A stretch of 64,000 bases of DNA from Dysidea avara (Eukaryota > Porifera > Demospongiae > Dictyoceratida > Dysideidae): the NCBI RefSeq assembly GCF_963678975.1, contig NC_089278.1:7963479-8027478 (forward strand), in the 5' to 3' direction. The notes below the pieces were generated by a model. It was not told where the DNA came from and searched no databases. It saw only the letters and a program-made list of their open reading frames with translations. Shown one piece after another: positions 50,001-61,309 of this stretch. The position numbers were made by a program, and so were the translations under genes. The number at the start of each line of letters is the position of its first letter. Within the stretch, counting starts at the first letter, position 1.

Positions 50001-50115
50001 ACATGATGGCTTCTTTGTAGCTGAACTCTCTATTAGGTACCTTCTTCTAGCTGATCTGACTACAGGGTGACTTGTTTGTAGCTGAATTCCCTACAGAATA
50101 ACTTGCAATGTAATA
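47001..50115 (-). repeat. Minisatellite array E (~3.1 kb, higher-order structure)
   Basis: Reverse-oriented 30-31 bp units. A block of six to eight units recurs: the landmark aaggtaacttcttctagctg, atctttctaca appears roughly every 200-250 bp from 47110 to 49350, always followed by the same flavours in the same order. This is a higher-order repeat, the clearest among the arrays. Confidence 0.95.
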
Positions 50116-51000
50116 TAACTGAGTAAATTATACATGCAGCTGAATGCTTTATTAGGGTGACTGTTCTATTAGAGTATCTCGATCTCGCATTTGCTGCACG
50201 TAGTTGCCTTTCGAATCATAACTCAGTGATTTGTAATGCGATTCTTCTGTACTACTGCAAGAACTTTCTATGATGATTATTCCAGCTACATACTGATTTT
50301 CAGCTCGTTGCTCTAAGCGGTTTGCCTGGTAGACACGAAAACTAATAGTTTTTTTATTCATAAAAATCGATCGCGTAATTTTGACACAGGTTGGGTTTTG
50401 TGTCATATCTCCATGGTCTTTATCCCGATTCCTTTCAAACCACAAAAAGGCACTCCTACGATGGTTGCTCCATCTACATATCAATTTTCAACTGATTCGT
50501 CCAAGGCGTTTACCCTGTAGGCGTGACAGACCTTCGACCTTATTTTACGCAAATAATCGGTCATAACTCCGTGAATGTTCATCGGATTCCTACCAAAGTT
50601 GGTACGGAGATCCGCCTTAATGAGCCCTTTAAGTGTGCCAAATTTCAGCCCAATCCGAGCACGCATTCGTGTTTTATGGCGAATTTTGCGAAGTGTGCGA
50701 AATGAAGAAGATGAAGAAGAAGAAGAAGAAGAAGAAGAAGAAGAAGAAGAAAAAAACGAAGAAATTAAAACGAAATTTTGTTCGCTCGTATCTCGGAAAT
50801 GGCTGGAGCGATTTTCTTCAAATTTGGTATGTAGACTACCCTAGCTGGGCGGCACGTCTCCAGCAAATTTGGTTCCAATCGAATAAGGAATCACAGAGCT
50901 ACATAGGTGTGAAAATTGCGTTTTCTTTCTTCCTGTTAATATACTCACGGTGTGGCGCGCCGGCTTCTTGGGCCGCACGACACACTATCGTGTGTCTTGA
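50116..51000 (-). mobile_element. 5' part of composite element copy E
   Basis: Read on the minus strand from 51000: TCAAGACACACGATAGTGTG(TC), a perfect 7 bp stem (GACACAC/GTGTGTC) with GATA loop; gtgcggcccaagaagccggc; tgagtatattaacaggaaga; a (GAA)n tract at 50708-50750; the two taccgcttag-type modules; and the ctaatagaacagtca motif at 50158-50180 beside the array. Several overlapping short ORFs on both strands are not conserved between copies. Confidence 0.85.
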
Positions 51001-51379
51001 TATACATGGACTTACCACTCACATCCTCTGGAGTTGTCTGGTCAATACTGCCAGGAAACACCGCCAGCCAATACTCACCAGCTTTGAACGAATAAACCAC
51101 TGTTTGTAGTAAATGGGCCAGTATAGCCATTTCAAAATCAGTACCCCATGTTCCACTACGGGCCATTCCAGTTTGTTCAAGGTAGTTGTGAACACTTGTA
51201 TAGCTGCCATTGTATGATTCCAAGTAGTTTCGATGGCCATCGGCTCCAATGCCATTCAATAGCTCAGGTATTGACTACTTGTCCTTTCTCTCTGAGAGTA
51301 TAGACTCTCTATGAGCTTCATAGTACGCCCTGTTATTCTCCTTCTTTCTACTCTTCCACGCCGCTTCCTTCGAAGGCAT
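51001..51379 (-). pseudogene. OTU-like protease fragment interrupted by composite element E
   Basis: On the minus strand, from an ATG at 51379: MPSKEAAWKSRKKENNRAYY, EAHRESILSERKDK, an in-frame TAG (51277-51275), then SIPELLNGIGADGHRNYLES and MARSGTWGTDFEMAILAHLL, QTVVYSFKAGEYWLAVFP, ending SGKSMYI where element E begins. The GTWGTDxE..lA.LL..vvY pattern is typical of the central part of OTU cysteine proteases. The catalytic Cys segment (DGNC-like) is absent and the catalytic His would lie beyond the insertion. Basic repeats of the RAYYEAHRE kind plus OTU domains are known from invertebrate Helitron-type transposon proteins, so this may be transposon-derived. It is not functional as seen. Confidence 0.55.
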
Positions 51380-51399
51380 TGCCACACCCAATATTGCCT

Positions 51400-51820
51400 C
51401 AGAGAAAACACACAAAGCAATAATAACCACAATACCCTTAGCTAACGCTATTTTGCTACGAATTATTTCTAATATCGCTGAAATACTTGAGGTAGATACG
51501 TTGTTTACAGCAAAGAAATGCGTTTACAAACGCAAGCAGTTTACAAACGCAAGCAATATTAATTTTGCCGGTTAACTTTGCCAGAAACAAAGATATAAGT
51601 CGCTAAATATATTCACTTACACATACAAAGCTTCCCGATTGTGAACAGCTCGCTCTTCCTGCTCAAAATCAACTTCGAACTTTCAACCACGTGTATTCGA
51701 ATATTTTACCGCGAAGATTATGATTACTCTATTTAGCGAGCACTCTTATTGAAACGGACGGCGCCGTACATTGAAGCCATTTGTGGAGTTATTAACACTA
51801 CCTATAGTGAATCCAGGACG
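51400..51820. promoter_or_regulatory. Possible CpG-richer promoter region
   Basis: Between the minus-strand OTU-like start and a possible plus-strand first exon, CpG-containing words are frequent (aacagctcgctcttcctgct, accgcgaagatt, acggacggcgccgtac). It is compatible with a promoter. No core element is confirmed. A 22 bp direct duplication (gtttacaaacgcaagca) is at about 51522-51555. Confidence 0.3.
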
Positions 51821-51846
51821 ATGGCGACATTAAAGAACGATGAAAG
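51821..51846 (+). CDS. Possible first exon of an unknown gene
   Basis: ATGGCGACATTAAAGAACGA (TGAAAG) is followed directly by a strong donor, GTAAGACC. The start context gacgATGG is good. It encodes MATLKNDE plus two bases. No matching second exon was identified, and the following DNA is repeat. Call rests on start context, donor and CpG-rich upstream sequence only. Confidence 0.3.
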
Positions 51847-51954
51847 GTAAGACCCTAGCGCAAGGATTGTATTTCTATCGGTGTAGGAAAGGTTTAATCT
51901 ATAGGCAAAGCGAGCCGTTTTCATGCAAGAAGTAGGACTGTAGCTGTTGCCATC

Positions 51955-52045
51955 TTCCCGCTAGGCCTGGCTGAAGGCATCAGTTAGGGAGTCAGTCACT
52001 AGAAAATTCAATCAGATAGAATTTTATTTAAAATTCGTGGAAACT
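51955..52045 (-). repeat. Fragment of the CTGA-run interspersed repeat
   Basis: The reverse complement reads gaattttctagtgactgact, ccctaactgatgccttcagc, matching the core of the repeat at 11876-12295. Confidence 0.6.
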
Positions 52046-52230
52046 CATAGGATGCATTTCGTGCCGTTTTGAAGGCGAAATCGTGCTTCACTTTTGTAAT
52101 ACAATACTGCTGAATCGCCGAGATGGTTTTGCAAGTCTGCTTTTGGTGCGTAATTTTTTGGCGGGAAATCGTGAACCTTGACGATCCCTACCATTAAGTA
52201 CTACCGTACTTAATTTACCGTACTTAATGA

Positions 52231-52476
52231 TATGTGACCGGATTTGCGAAAAGGTACCTTTTCCACACATTTGACATACCAGCACACAAAATGATGTAAC
52301 ACTTGACTCCTTATACTGTTTAACTTGCTCTAAGCATCAAAATGTAGCTAGATACTGTAGCTACATTCATTGAAACTTTCAAGCAATTATATGTCATGAT
52401 TAAAAAGTTATGAAGCTTTAAAGTTCAAAAAATGGGTCAAATTTTGTGTGTGAAAAAAGTACAATCCGGTCACATA
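52231..52476. mobile_element. GTGACCGGATTTGC MITE next to tail of copy G
   Basis: tatgtgaccggatttgcgaa at the left end and caatccggtcacata at the right. It lies at the same tail position as the MITEs at 40780 and 45611. Confidence 0.8.
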
Positions 52477-52945
52477 TATAATTTGTACATTTACTGATAA
52501 AATATTTAAAGTACATCTACTTCATCTTTTCTTCTTCCTGTAGTAAAGAAAAAAAACATAGGTTAAAAAAGTCCCAAAGCTGGCCATAGGCCGGCTTTGG
52601 GGTATACAAATACAAAAAGAAATGAAATCTAATCCAAAACAGCTAAGCTGTAAAAAAGTGTGCGGCCCTCAGAAAGGCTATGGTGAAAAAAGATGTGAAA
52701 TCCAAGGTGGCGGCCAAGAAATGGCTGTGATGGTAGGTTAATGGTAAAAATTTTAATAACGACAATCCAGGTGAATTTTTGTGCCACTTCACAAAATTTA
52801 CCTGAATTGTCATTATTAAAATTTTTACCATTAACCTACCATCACAGCCATTTCTTGGCCGCCACCTTGGATTTCACATCTTTTTTCACCATAACCTTTC
52901 TGAGGGCCGCACACTTTTTTTACAGCTTAGCTGTTTTGGATTAGA
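52477..52945 (+). mobile_element. Composite element copy G: tail and palindrome without array
   Basis: Tail (tataatttgtacatttactg, cccaaagctggccataggcc) followed by the foldback 52628-52945 (TCTAATCCAAAACAGC to GCTGTTTTGGATTAGA). There is no array or 5' part upstream, so it is a relic or a partial product. Confidence 0.85.
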
Positions 52946-52978
52946 TAGTAAATACCAGTAAAGAAACAAACCTAAATC

Positions 52979-53130
52979 CTGACCCTAACCCTAAACTCTA
53001 AAGTACAAGACTCGTTCCCTAAAGTCGAATGCTAGGAGAATATTACTAGACGCGTCCCCTAAAGTTGAATGCTCGGGGCATATTACTAGGTGCGTTCCCT
53101 AAAGTCAAATACTCAGGGTATGGCTAGATG
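52979..53130 (+). repeat. Telomere-like short run and ~45 bp repeat
   Basis: ctgaccctaaccctaaactc resembles two CCCTAA telomere units. It is followed by three units of about 45 bp containing gcgttccctaaagtcgaatg and catattactagg. Too short to be a telomere. Confidence 0.6.
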
Positions 53131-53596
53131 CGTGCCAATCCTAGCTCTCCTCAAACTCAACAAAAATTTACCTTTATATAACTAGAGTGTGATACTGGGT
53201 GACTGTGCCGTGACTTTAGCAGCAAAATTCCCAGTCATGGTGCTGTGACTCTAGGCACTGCAAATCTTTTATCTAAATTATCTTCCAGCCTTAGCTCAAA
53301 CCTTTTGTGGTTTAAAAGAAATCGCATTGACAGCTATAGAGTTACAAGGCAAAAACCATCTAGAACATTCTATGTGTAAAAAAGGTGCGCTCAATTAAAG
53401 TATTACAAAAGTAATCAGATAAACTCTGCAATACAATAATATACTTCTCTAGTATTCCATCAATTCAAAACTGATATTACAGCCATTTTGATACTGATCA
53501 GTGGGTAGTACAGTACGATTAAGATCTAGTCGTCATCATAATAATCATAATAATATGTGCTATATGCTGGCAAAACTTGTGACAACAGGCTAGAAA
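53131..53596. other. No gene seen
   Basis: AT-rich DNA in the giant intron. A fragment at about 53300-53320 (ccttttgtggtttaaaagaa) echoes a module of the composite element's 5' part. Confidence 0.4.
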
Positions 53597-54460
53597 TCAA
53601 GACACATGGTAGTGTGTCGTATGGCGCAAGAAGCTGGCGCGCCTCACCATGAGTATATTAACTGAAAGAAAGAAAACGTGATTTTCACACCTTTGTAGTT
53701 CCGTGATCCTTCATCCAATTGAAACCAATTTCGCTGCAGAGGTGTCTGTCAGGTAGGCTACCCTACATACCAAATTTGAAGAAAATTTCCTTAGCCATTT
53801 CCGAGATATGAGTGGCCAAAATTTCATTTTTATTTCTTCATTTTTTTCTTCTTATTCTTTGTCTTTTCGCACACTTTGAAAAACTGCTATGAAGCGCAAA
53901 CTCGTAATCAGCTCACCTTGAAATTGGGTACACATAAAGGCAGTCCAAAGGTGAATCCTAGTTTCTAATTTGGTGCAAATTTGATGAGTGATTCAGGAGT
54001 TATGACCAATTATTCGCGTAAAACAAGATCGATTTGTTGTCATGCCTACAGGGTAAAACGCTTCATGGAATGAGTTGAAAATCGGTTTGTAGATAGATCA
54101 ACCATTGTAGGTGGTTTGAAAACAATCAAAATTAAGATCATGGAGATATGACAAGAAATCAAAGGTGTGTAACAATTGCGCGAAAATAAAATGACTAATC
54201 TTTTCCATGCCTACCAGGAAAATTGCTTAGAGCAATGAGTTGAAAATCGATATGTGGCTGAAATAATAATTGTAGAAAGTCCTTGCAGTAGTACAGAAGA
54301 ATCAGATTACAAACCATTGAGTTATGATTCGAAAGCCAACTATGTGTAGCAAATGTGAGATCGAGATACTCTAATAGAACAGTAACCCTAATAGAGCACT
54401 CAGTTACATTTATGACTTACACCATTATAGAATTTTCTATTGCATTGCAAGATATTTTGT
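53597..54460 (+). mobile_element. 5' part of composite element copy F
   Basis: Starts TCAAGACACATGGTAGTGTG(TC) after an A. It shares all modules with copies D and E: tgagtatattaactgaaaga, the poly-T/C block, atgcctacagggtaaaacgc, atgcctaccaggaaaattgc, then the doubled actctaatagaacagtaacc motif. It is diverged by scattered substitutions. No conserved ORF. Confidence 0.85.
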
Positions 54461-56660
54461 AGGGAGTTCAGCTGCAAACAGTTAATTTTATAGACAGTTC
54501 AGTTACAAGCCAAGGCACCCTGTAAAGAGTTCAGCTGTATCGCTGTAGAGATTCAGAACATTACAATTAAATCACACTGAAGAGAGTTCAGCTATAAACA
54601 AGTAATGCACCCTGTAGAGAGTTCAGCTACAAATGAGTCACTCTCTACAGAATTCAGCTATAAACAAGTCACTGTGTAGAGAATTCATGCCGCAACCAAA
54701 AACCACCCTGTAAAGAATTCAGCTACACAAACAAGTTACTGTATAGAGAGATCAGCTAGAAACAAGAGAGAATTCACAGCTAGAAGACGTCACCTTGTAG
54801 AGAGTTCAGCAATAAGCAAATCACCCTGCAGGGAGTTCAGCTACAAACAAATCACACTGTAGAGAGTTCAGCTTGAAACAAATCACCCTGTAGAGAGATC
54901 AGCTAGAAGAAGTTACCTTGTAGGGAGTTCAGTTATACAAGAAACCAGAGTTCAGATGCAAACAAATCACCACGTAGAGATTTTGACTACGAAAAATTAC
55001 CCTGTACAGAGAAACAAGTTACAAAGACCAGTTAAAAGAAGTTACCTTGTAGAGAGTTCAGCTAAAATAATAAACCACTCTGTAGAGAGTTCAGCTACAA
55101 TGAAACCATCCTGTACAGAGTTCAGCTAGAAACAAGTCACCCTATAGAGAGATCAGCTAGAAACAAGTCACCCTAGGCCTGTAGAGAGCTCAGCTACAAA
55201 CAGATCACAATGCATGTAGAGAGTTCAAGTAGAAACAAGTCATGCTGTTGAGAGATCAGCTAGAAGAAGTCACTTTGTAGAGCGTTCAGCTACAAAAAAC
55301 TACCCTGTAGAGAGTTCAGCTATGAACAGATCATCCTGGAGAGGAAACGAGCTACAAACAAGTCACCCTGTAGAGAGATCAGCTAGAAGAAGTTCGGCAC
55401 CTTGTAGAGAGTTCAGACACAAAGAAACTTTCCTGTAAAGAGTTTAGCTACTAACAAATCACATGCTGCAGAGGGTTCAGCTACAAACAAATCACCCTGT
55501 AGAGAGTTCAGCTACAAAATATCATCCTGTAGAGAACTCGGCTACAAACAAATCACCGAACAGGGATTTTGACTACAAACAAATCACCTTGTAGAGAGTT
55601 TAGCTACAAACCCTAAAAGATTTCAGCTACAACCAAATCATCCTGTAGAGAGATCAGCTAGAAATAAGTTACAGAGATCAGCTAGAAGAAGTCACCTTGT
55701 AGAGAGTTCAGCTACAAAGGAACCATCCTGTACAGAGTTTAGCTAGAAACAAGTCACCCCATAGAGGGATCAGCTAGAAAAAAGTCACCCTGTAGAGAGT
55801 TCAGCTATGAAAAGATCACCCTAGAAAGAGCTCAGCTTGAAACAAGTCACCCAGTACTGTAGAGAGATCAGCTAGAAACAAGTAACCTTGTAGAGAGATC
55901 AGCTAGAAGAAGTCACCTAGTAGAGAGTTCAGTTACAAACAAATCATTCTGTAGAGAGTTCAGTTACAAACAAAACACCCTGTAGAGAGATCAGCTTGAA
56001 AACTATACACAATGTAGGGAGTTCAGCTATAAGCAAATCACCCTGTAGAGAGTTCAAGTTACCCTGTAGAGAGATCAGTTACAAACAAATCACCCTGTAG
56101 AGAGTTCAGCACGGCGAACAGATCACCCTGTAGAGGTTTCAGCTAAGTACAAGTCACCCTGCAGAGAGATCAGCTAGAAGAAATTACCCTGTAGAGAGAC
56201 CAACTAACCTTGTAGAGAGTTCAGCTACAAAGAAACCGTCCTGTAGAGAGTTCAGCTACAAACAAATCACCCTACAGAGTTCAGCTGCAAACAAATCACC
56301 TTGTAGAGAGTTCAGCTACAAACAAATCACCCTGTAGGGAGTTCAGCTAGATAAAAGTCACCCTGCAGAGAGATCAGCTAGAAGACGTCACCTTGTAGAG
56401 AGTTCAGCTCCAAAGAACCCACTATGTAGAGATCTCAGCTACAAGCAAGTTATCCTATATAGAGATTAGCTAGAAAGAAGCCTGTAGAGAGCTCGGCTAT
56501 AATCAAATTGCCCTGCAGAGAATTCAGCTACAAACAAACACTTTATGGAGAGATGAGCTAGAAACAAGTCACCTTGTAGAGAGTTCAGCTACAAAGAAAC
56601 CATCCTGTAGATAGCTCAGCTACATTTCAAGTCACCCAGTAGAGAGATCAGCTGGAAACA
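54461..56660 (+). repeat. Minisatellite array F (~2.2 kb)
   Basis: 30-31 bp units; the beginning (to about 54800) is degenerate and resembles the beginning of array C unit for unit (gcactgcaccctgtggagag-like and atcgctgtagagattcag). That similarity suggests the first units are fixed parts of the element. Confidence 0.95.
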
Positions 56661-57194
56661 AATTATCTTGTTGGGAATAATTGGCATGTAATAAATGTAT
56701 GTACATAATTTGTATAATTACTAATAAAATCAAGAATATATGAAGTATTAAAATTTTCCTTAAGTTCTTTTCTTCTTCCTGTGGTAAAGAAAAAAAAACA
56801 GATGGGTTAAAAAAAAACCCAAAGCCAGCTATATGCCAGCTGCCTTACAGTATACAAATACAAAAAGAAGGGATTTCTTAATCAAGCTGTAAAAAAGGTG
56901 CATCCCCAAAAAGGCCATGGTGAAAAAAAATGTGAAATCCAAGGTGGCGGCCAAGAAATGGCTGTGATATGATAATAGATTAATGGTAAAAATTTTAAAA
57001 TAACGACAATTTAGATGATTTGATGCCGCTTGGTCTTGGCACCAAATTCACCTAAACTGTCGTTATTAAATTTTTTTACCATTAACCTACCATCACAATC
57101 ATTTCTTGGCCGCCACCTTGGATTTCACATCTTTTTTCACCATGGCCTATTTGGGGCCACATATTTTTTTACAACTTGGCTGTTTTTGATTAGA
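56661..57194 (+). mobile_element. Tail and terminal palindrome of composite element copy F
   Basis: Tail 56661-56875 with taataaatgtatgtacataa and cccaaagccagctatatgcc; foldback 56876-57194 with arms ending ggctgtttttgattaga. Completes the full copy 53597-57194, the best plus-strand example. Arms are more diverged than in copy E. Confidence 0.88.
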
Positions 57195-57289
57195 TACATA
57201 TTTCAACATAAAAAGTGCAGTATTTGCTTTGTTAAAAATTGAGTTATTGCAGCTTATCACATTTTACATGAAAAATCAAGACTCTTTAG

Positions 57290-57440
57290 GTGCAGTGTGA
57301 TTTTAATTTATTATCATTAACATCAATGCAGCCATTTTATGGCTGCCACCTTTGATTTCACAACTTTTTAAAGGCAGGTTTTTGAAGGCTGCACTGTTTT
57401 ATATAGCTCGGCTGTTTTTGTATGGATACGTATTGTGGAG
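57290..57440 (+). mobile_element. Relic of a composite-element palindrome arm
   Basis: catcaatgcagccattttat, ggctgccacctttgatttca and tagctcggctgtttttg match the right arm of the foldback with many changes. Confidence 0.5.
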
Positions 57441-57674
57441 ATTCCCGGGGGTGACTTTGATGATCAAGCTTTATATGTGAAGTACCTTATTAAAATCTTG
57501 GAGAAGTGAGTGGAGTATGAAACTATGCATGCATGCATTATTTTTGTCCCAGTTTATTATCACATTGGAGTGGCATATATATATATATATCAGGTTCTTG
57601 GGCCACACAACACATATCTTGATGTAATCGTTCTAGCAGTTGTACTTAACTACTTATGTATATTAATCTTGTAG

Positions 57675-60023
57675 TTGCACCTCTATACCAGACAACAGTT
57701 CATGCACCAACTACAACACTTACCTTAACTACACTAATGATATTGATTTGATGCAGTTGGAGATTAGTGCTATGAACTATATTGATATACATGTTACTAA
57801 CCAGTATTGTAGAAACTACCTCAAGACAGCATTATGTGTCACTATTTATCCACCATGTGATGAAGGTGTTCAGAAACTATGTTCTGAGGAGTGTGATAGT
57901 TTACTGAATAGTGGAACATGCTCTGACGATACTATGAACTTGATTGAACATGTCAATAACTTTATGTCTCATCCATTTGTCAACTTCACTATCAACTGTT
58001 CCAACTCACTCCAATTCTCTGAGTTATTATTGAACGGATCATGTCCTATTGAAACCTGTGTTACTTTGACAGATTCTTCTAATGTTCCTAGCACGTGAGT
58101 TTAATAGTACTATAATTGGGATCTATGCTAGAAAGCTTTAAAATCATATGAAATAATATATAATACATCCGTGCCAAAAGCAATGTTATGAAAAAAGGGT
58201 ACACCCTTCAAAAAAGCTTGAGTTATAAAAGTTGTAATATGATTAAAGGTTGCAGCCAAAAAGCAGCTGCAGTGATGTTAACACCAATTATTTAATGCTA
58301 CACTATCATTATTGCAATATGATATTTTCTGCAACTTTTTAAAACCTGGCTTTATTCTTTATTGAAGGCACACCCTTTTGACAGTGTGCTTGTTTTGCAT
58401 GGAATCACTTCTTTTGCATTTCCAAGCCTTATTTTCTACACACATAACAGAGTTATTCAAGATTATATCTCTGATTTTGTTATTAATTTAATTTGTTATT
58501 CCATAAACATCAATCATGTTTGCACAAACTGTTTTTGTTCTGTGTGACTGTTCTATTAGAGTACCTTATTACACATGTCTAATTGTTTGGTTTTTGCTTT
58601 ATAACTCCGTTAATTTATAATACTCTTATTTCTGTTAAACGCAAAAAGGTTTAACTATGATGGTTGATATATTTGCAGAACATTTTTACAAGCAGCTTAC
58701 TATGTAGGAGTGACAAAACTTGCATTTGCAATATTTCCAAAATCACTTTAGTCAGTCACCCAGTAGTTAATTGACTTGTACATGTGGTGTGGTAGACAAT
58801 AGTGAAATCCTAGCAATGGGTTGTGTGGGATACTGATTAATATAAAAAGAGGCAACATAGAGGTGCCTCAGTTTATTCTGATTCTGAATAGCCAGAGTCA
58901 GTAGCTCTGATCAAGCACCAAACAACAGATAGATGAGCAATGAAAGTGAACAAAGCCTATCCGACTATACTACTATATATAAAATGGAAAATTTAATTGT
59001 GACATGCACTTATGTAACCAGATGATAGGTGCACGTGGCTACATTAGGTGTTACAAATCGATTTGTGCAGTCAATCCACCTAATAGAAGCTAGACTGTTA
59101 ACTTCTGAAGCAGATCTGTTTGTTTCTGAGACTAACTGAGTACATTATAAGCTGTTTGTCACATTGACCAATGTACCCCACCAACATGCGTTTATTGTTA
59201 TTAAATTTGTTGCACACTTTAAAACTTCAGCTTAAACCATAATCTGGATTGTGCTATTTAACTGCTTCTAGTCCCCATTGGTTAGCTGAGTAGAGCCTTC
59301 AGTAATAGACAACTAAGACAAGTATAAGAAATTTGGTACATTGAATGAAGTAGTATTCACTGATTATAGTGTACTAAGGAAGATATGGTTTCAGCTTCTT
59401 AGTTGTGATTTCTAATTATTGTAACTATTTTATGATGGTTTTATATATTTCAGGTGCATGCAATTGGATAATTATGGAGCTTGCTCCCAGTCTATTGTAG
59501 CAACTAATGGCTATCTGTACAAGTACACAAGTGTTGAGAACTTTACAATGTTTATTGAATTTGCCAATTCAGTTGCAATATACATCCCTATAATAAAACC
59601 TAGTTGTCAAAATGCCACTTTGATGTTTGCTTGCAATGCAGTATTCATACCTTGTGACTTGACTACTGGAGAACCAAGGGCAACTTGTTCAAATTCATGC
59701 TACCATTTTAGTACTCGCTGTAATGATGAATTTGATACACTTTTAATAGGACTTTCTATTGTTGGATTTCACCAAATAGAAGTCTGTGCAGATCCATTGC
59801 TTCTCATTAAAACAGGATTTGGTGTTAACACTTCTTCTAAAGGGGTTGAATGTAATTGTTTAGGTATGGGATATTCAAGTATGTATGTATGTATGTATGT
59901 ATGTATGTATGTATGTATGTATGTATGTATGTATGTATGTATGTATGTATGTATGTATGTATGTATGTATGTATGTATGTATGTATGTATGTATGTATGT
60001 ATGTATGTATGTATGTATGTATG

Positions 60024-60054
<31 letters not shown>

Positions 60055-61276
60055 GTACATACGTAGATTTGTAGTTTCTTGCAAAACTTATGATTAGAAA
60101 CCAGCCTCAAAATACCTTCATGGCTTTGGTAAAGTAGAATCAAGCCCAAAAGTGTCTTCAGATCTAGAGTGGCCAAAAATGCTTCCAATAAGTTGCTACC
60201 AATTTTTAAAAAAAAATTACATAACTGCCCTTATGGTGCTTTCAGACAGGTGTAACTCAATAATAACTAGGGCTAAATAGGCTTGATTTTTTCACTGCTA
60301 TACATTGCTTGAGCCCAACAGGTGCCTTTTGGTATACCGCAGTATGTACAATGTACGAATCATGGACTTACCTTGCCTTTGTCATCCTTTGTGTTCCATT
60401 TCTCTTCTCACTGACAGTGCAAGGTGTTGATTCACAGTATAGCGCATGATGGCTTCCCTACATTTGTAACAGATATTGTCCATATTTCCATAATGACTGC
60501 AGAGGTGCTTCTCAAAATGTTCTTTATTTGCAATGTTGTGTAACATTCTGAACAGAGCTGAAAACAAAGAGTAATGGCCACTTCACTGAAGAATATTGCT
60601 TTTGTATACTTTGGAAATGTCCAGATATCAAAATTACTTGATATATATACATAAACCTGCCTATATTTTCTTTCTTTTAACATTCCTTTGAGTTCTTACA
60701 AAACTTGCATAAAATAAAAACATGATATTTAATTGCCTTAAAATTTGGCACACTTAAAGGGAGTAGAAAGACCATCTAGGTACCATAAATTTAGTGCAAA
60801 TGCAATAAATCGAGTTGCTTGAAATCAATTAATTAGCTCATCTTTTGGTGGTTTGAAAGACATCGGCACCTCTACTGACTGTAGTTACTATCCATTTCAA
60901 AATGCTTTTTAGGTAATTGCATTGCTGAGAAGCACTGAAATGACAATCATTATAATGATGCCCTATTTCTGCGGCATCGCACCCAAAGTAATATATATAT
61001 ATCAGTCTTGGCTAAACATGACATACAATGATAGAGCTAGCATAGTTCCTTAAATGTGAACTAGCATAGTGTGTCTACTGATTCAATAAGAGTGGTATTG
61101 TACTCAGATTGTTTCATGTTTAGCTGATTATAGATAGTATTGTCAAACTGCATGTTTACATTGCTTTGTTTTTGCTTCTGTCAGATGATTTATGGCCTAA
61201 TGATGAATATTGTACTACTATCAATAAATCTACCACAATTACTAGCAGTGCAATGTTCACTACAACTCTCAGTATG

Positions 61277-61309
<33 letters not shown>

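Noticed and set aside
50575..51109. Open frames with Glu- or Lys-rich stretches
   Set aside because: Caused by the (GAA)n tract in the 5' block of copy E; the frames are absent from copies D and F.
58362..58547. 61-codon ORF between receptor exons
   Set aside because: Lies in a decayed palindrome relic inside intron 3.
59769..60188. Long open frames MYVC / HTYI
   Set aside because: Translations of the (ATGT)n microsatellite; they extend into exon 4 on the sense strand only because no stop occurs in the repeat.
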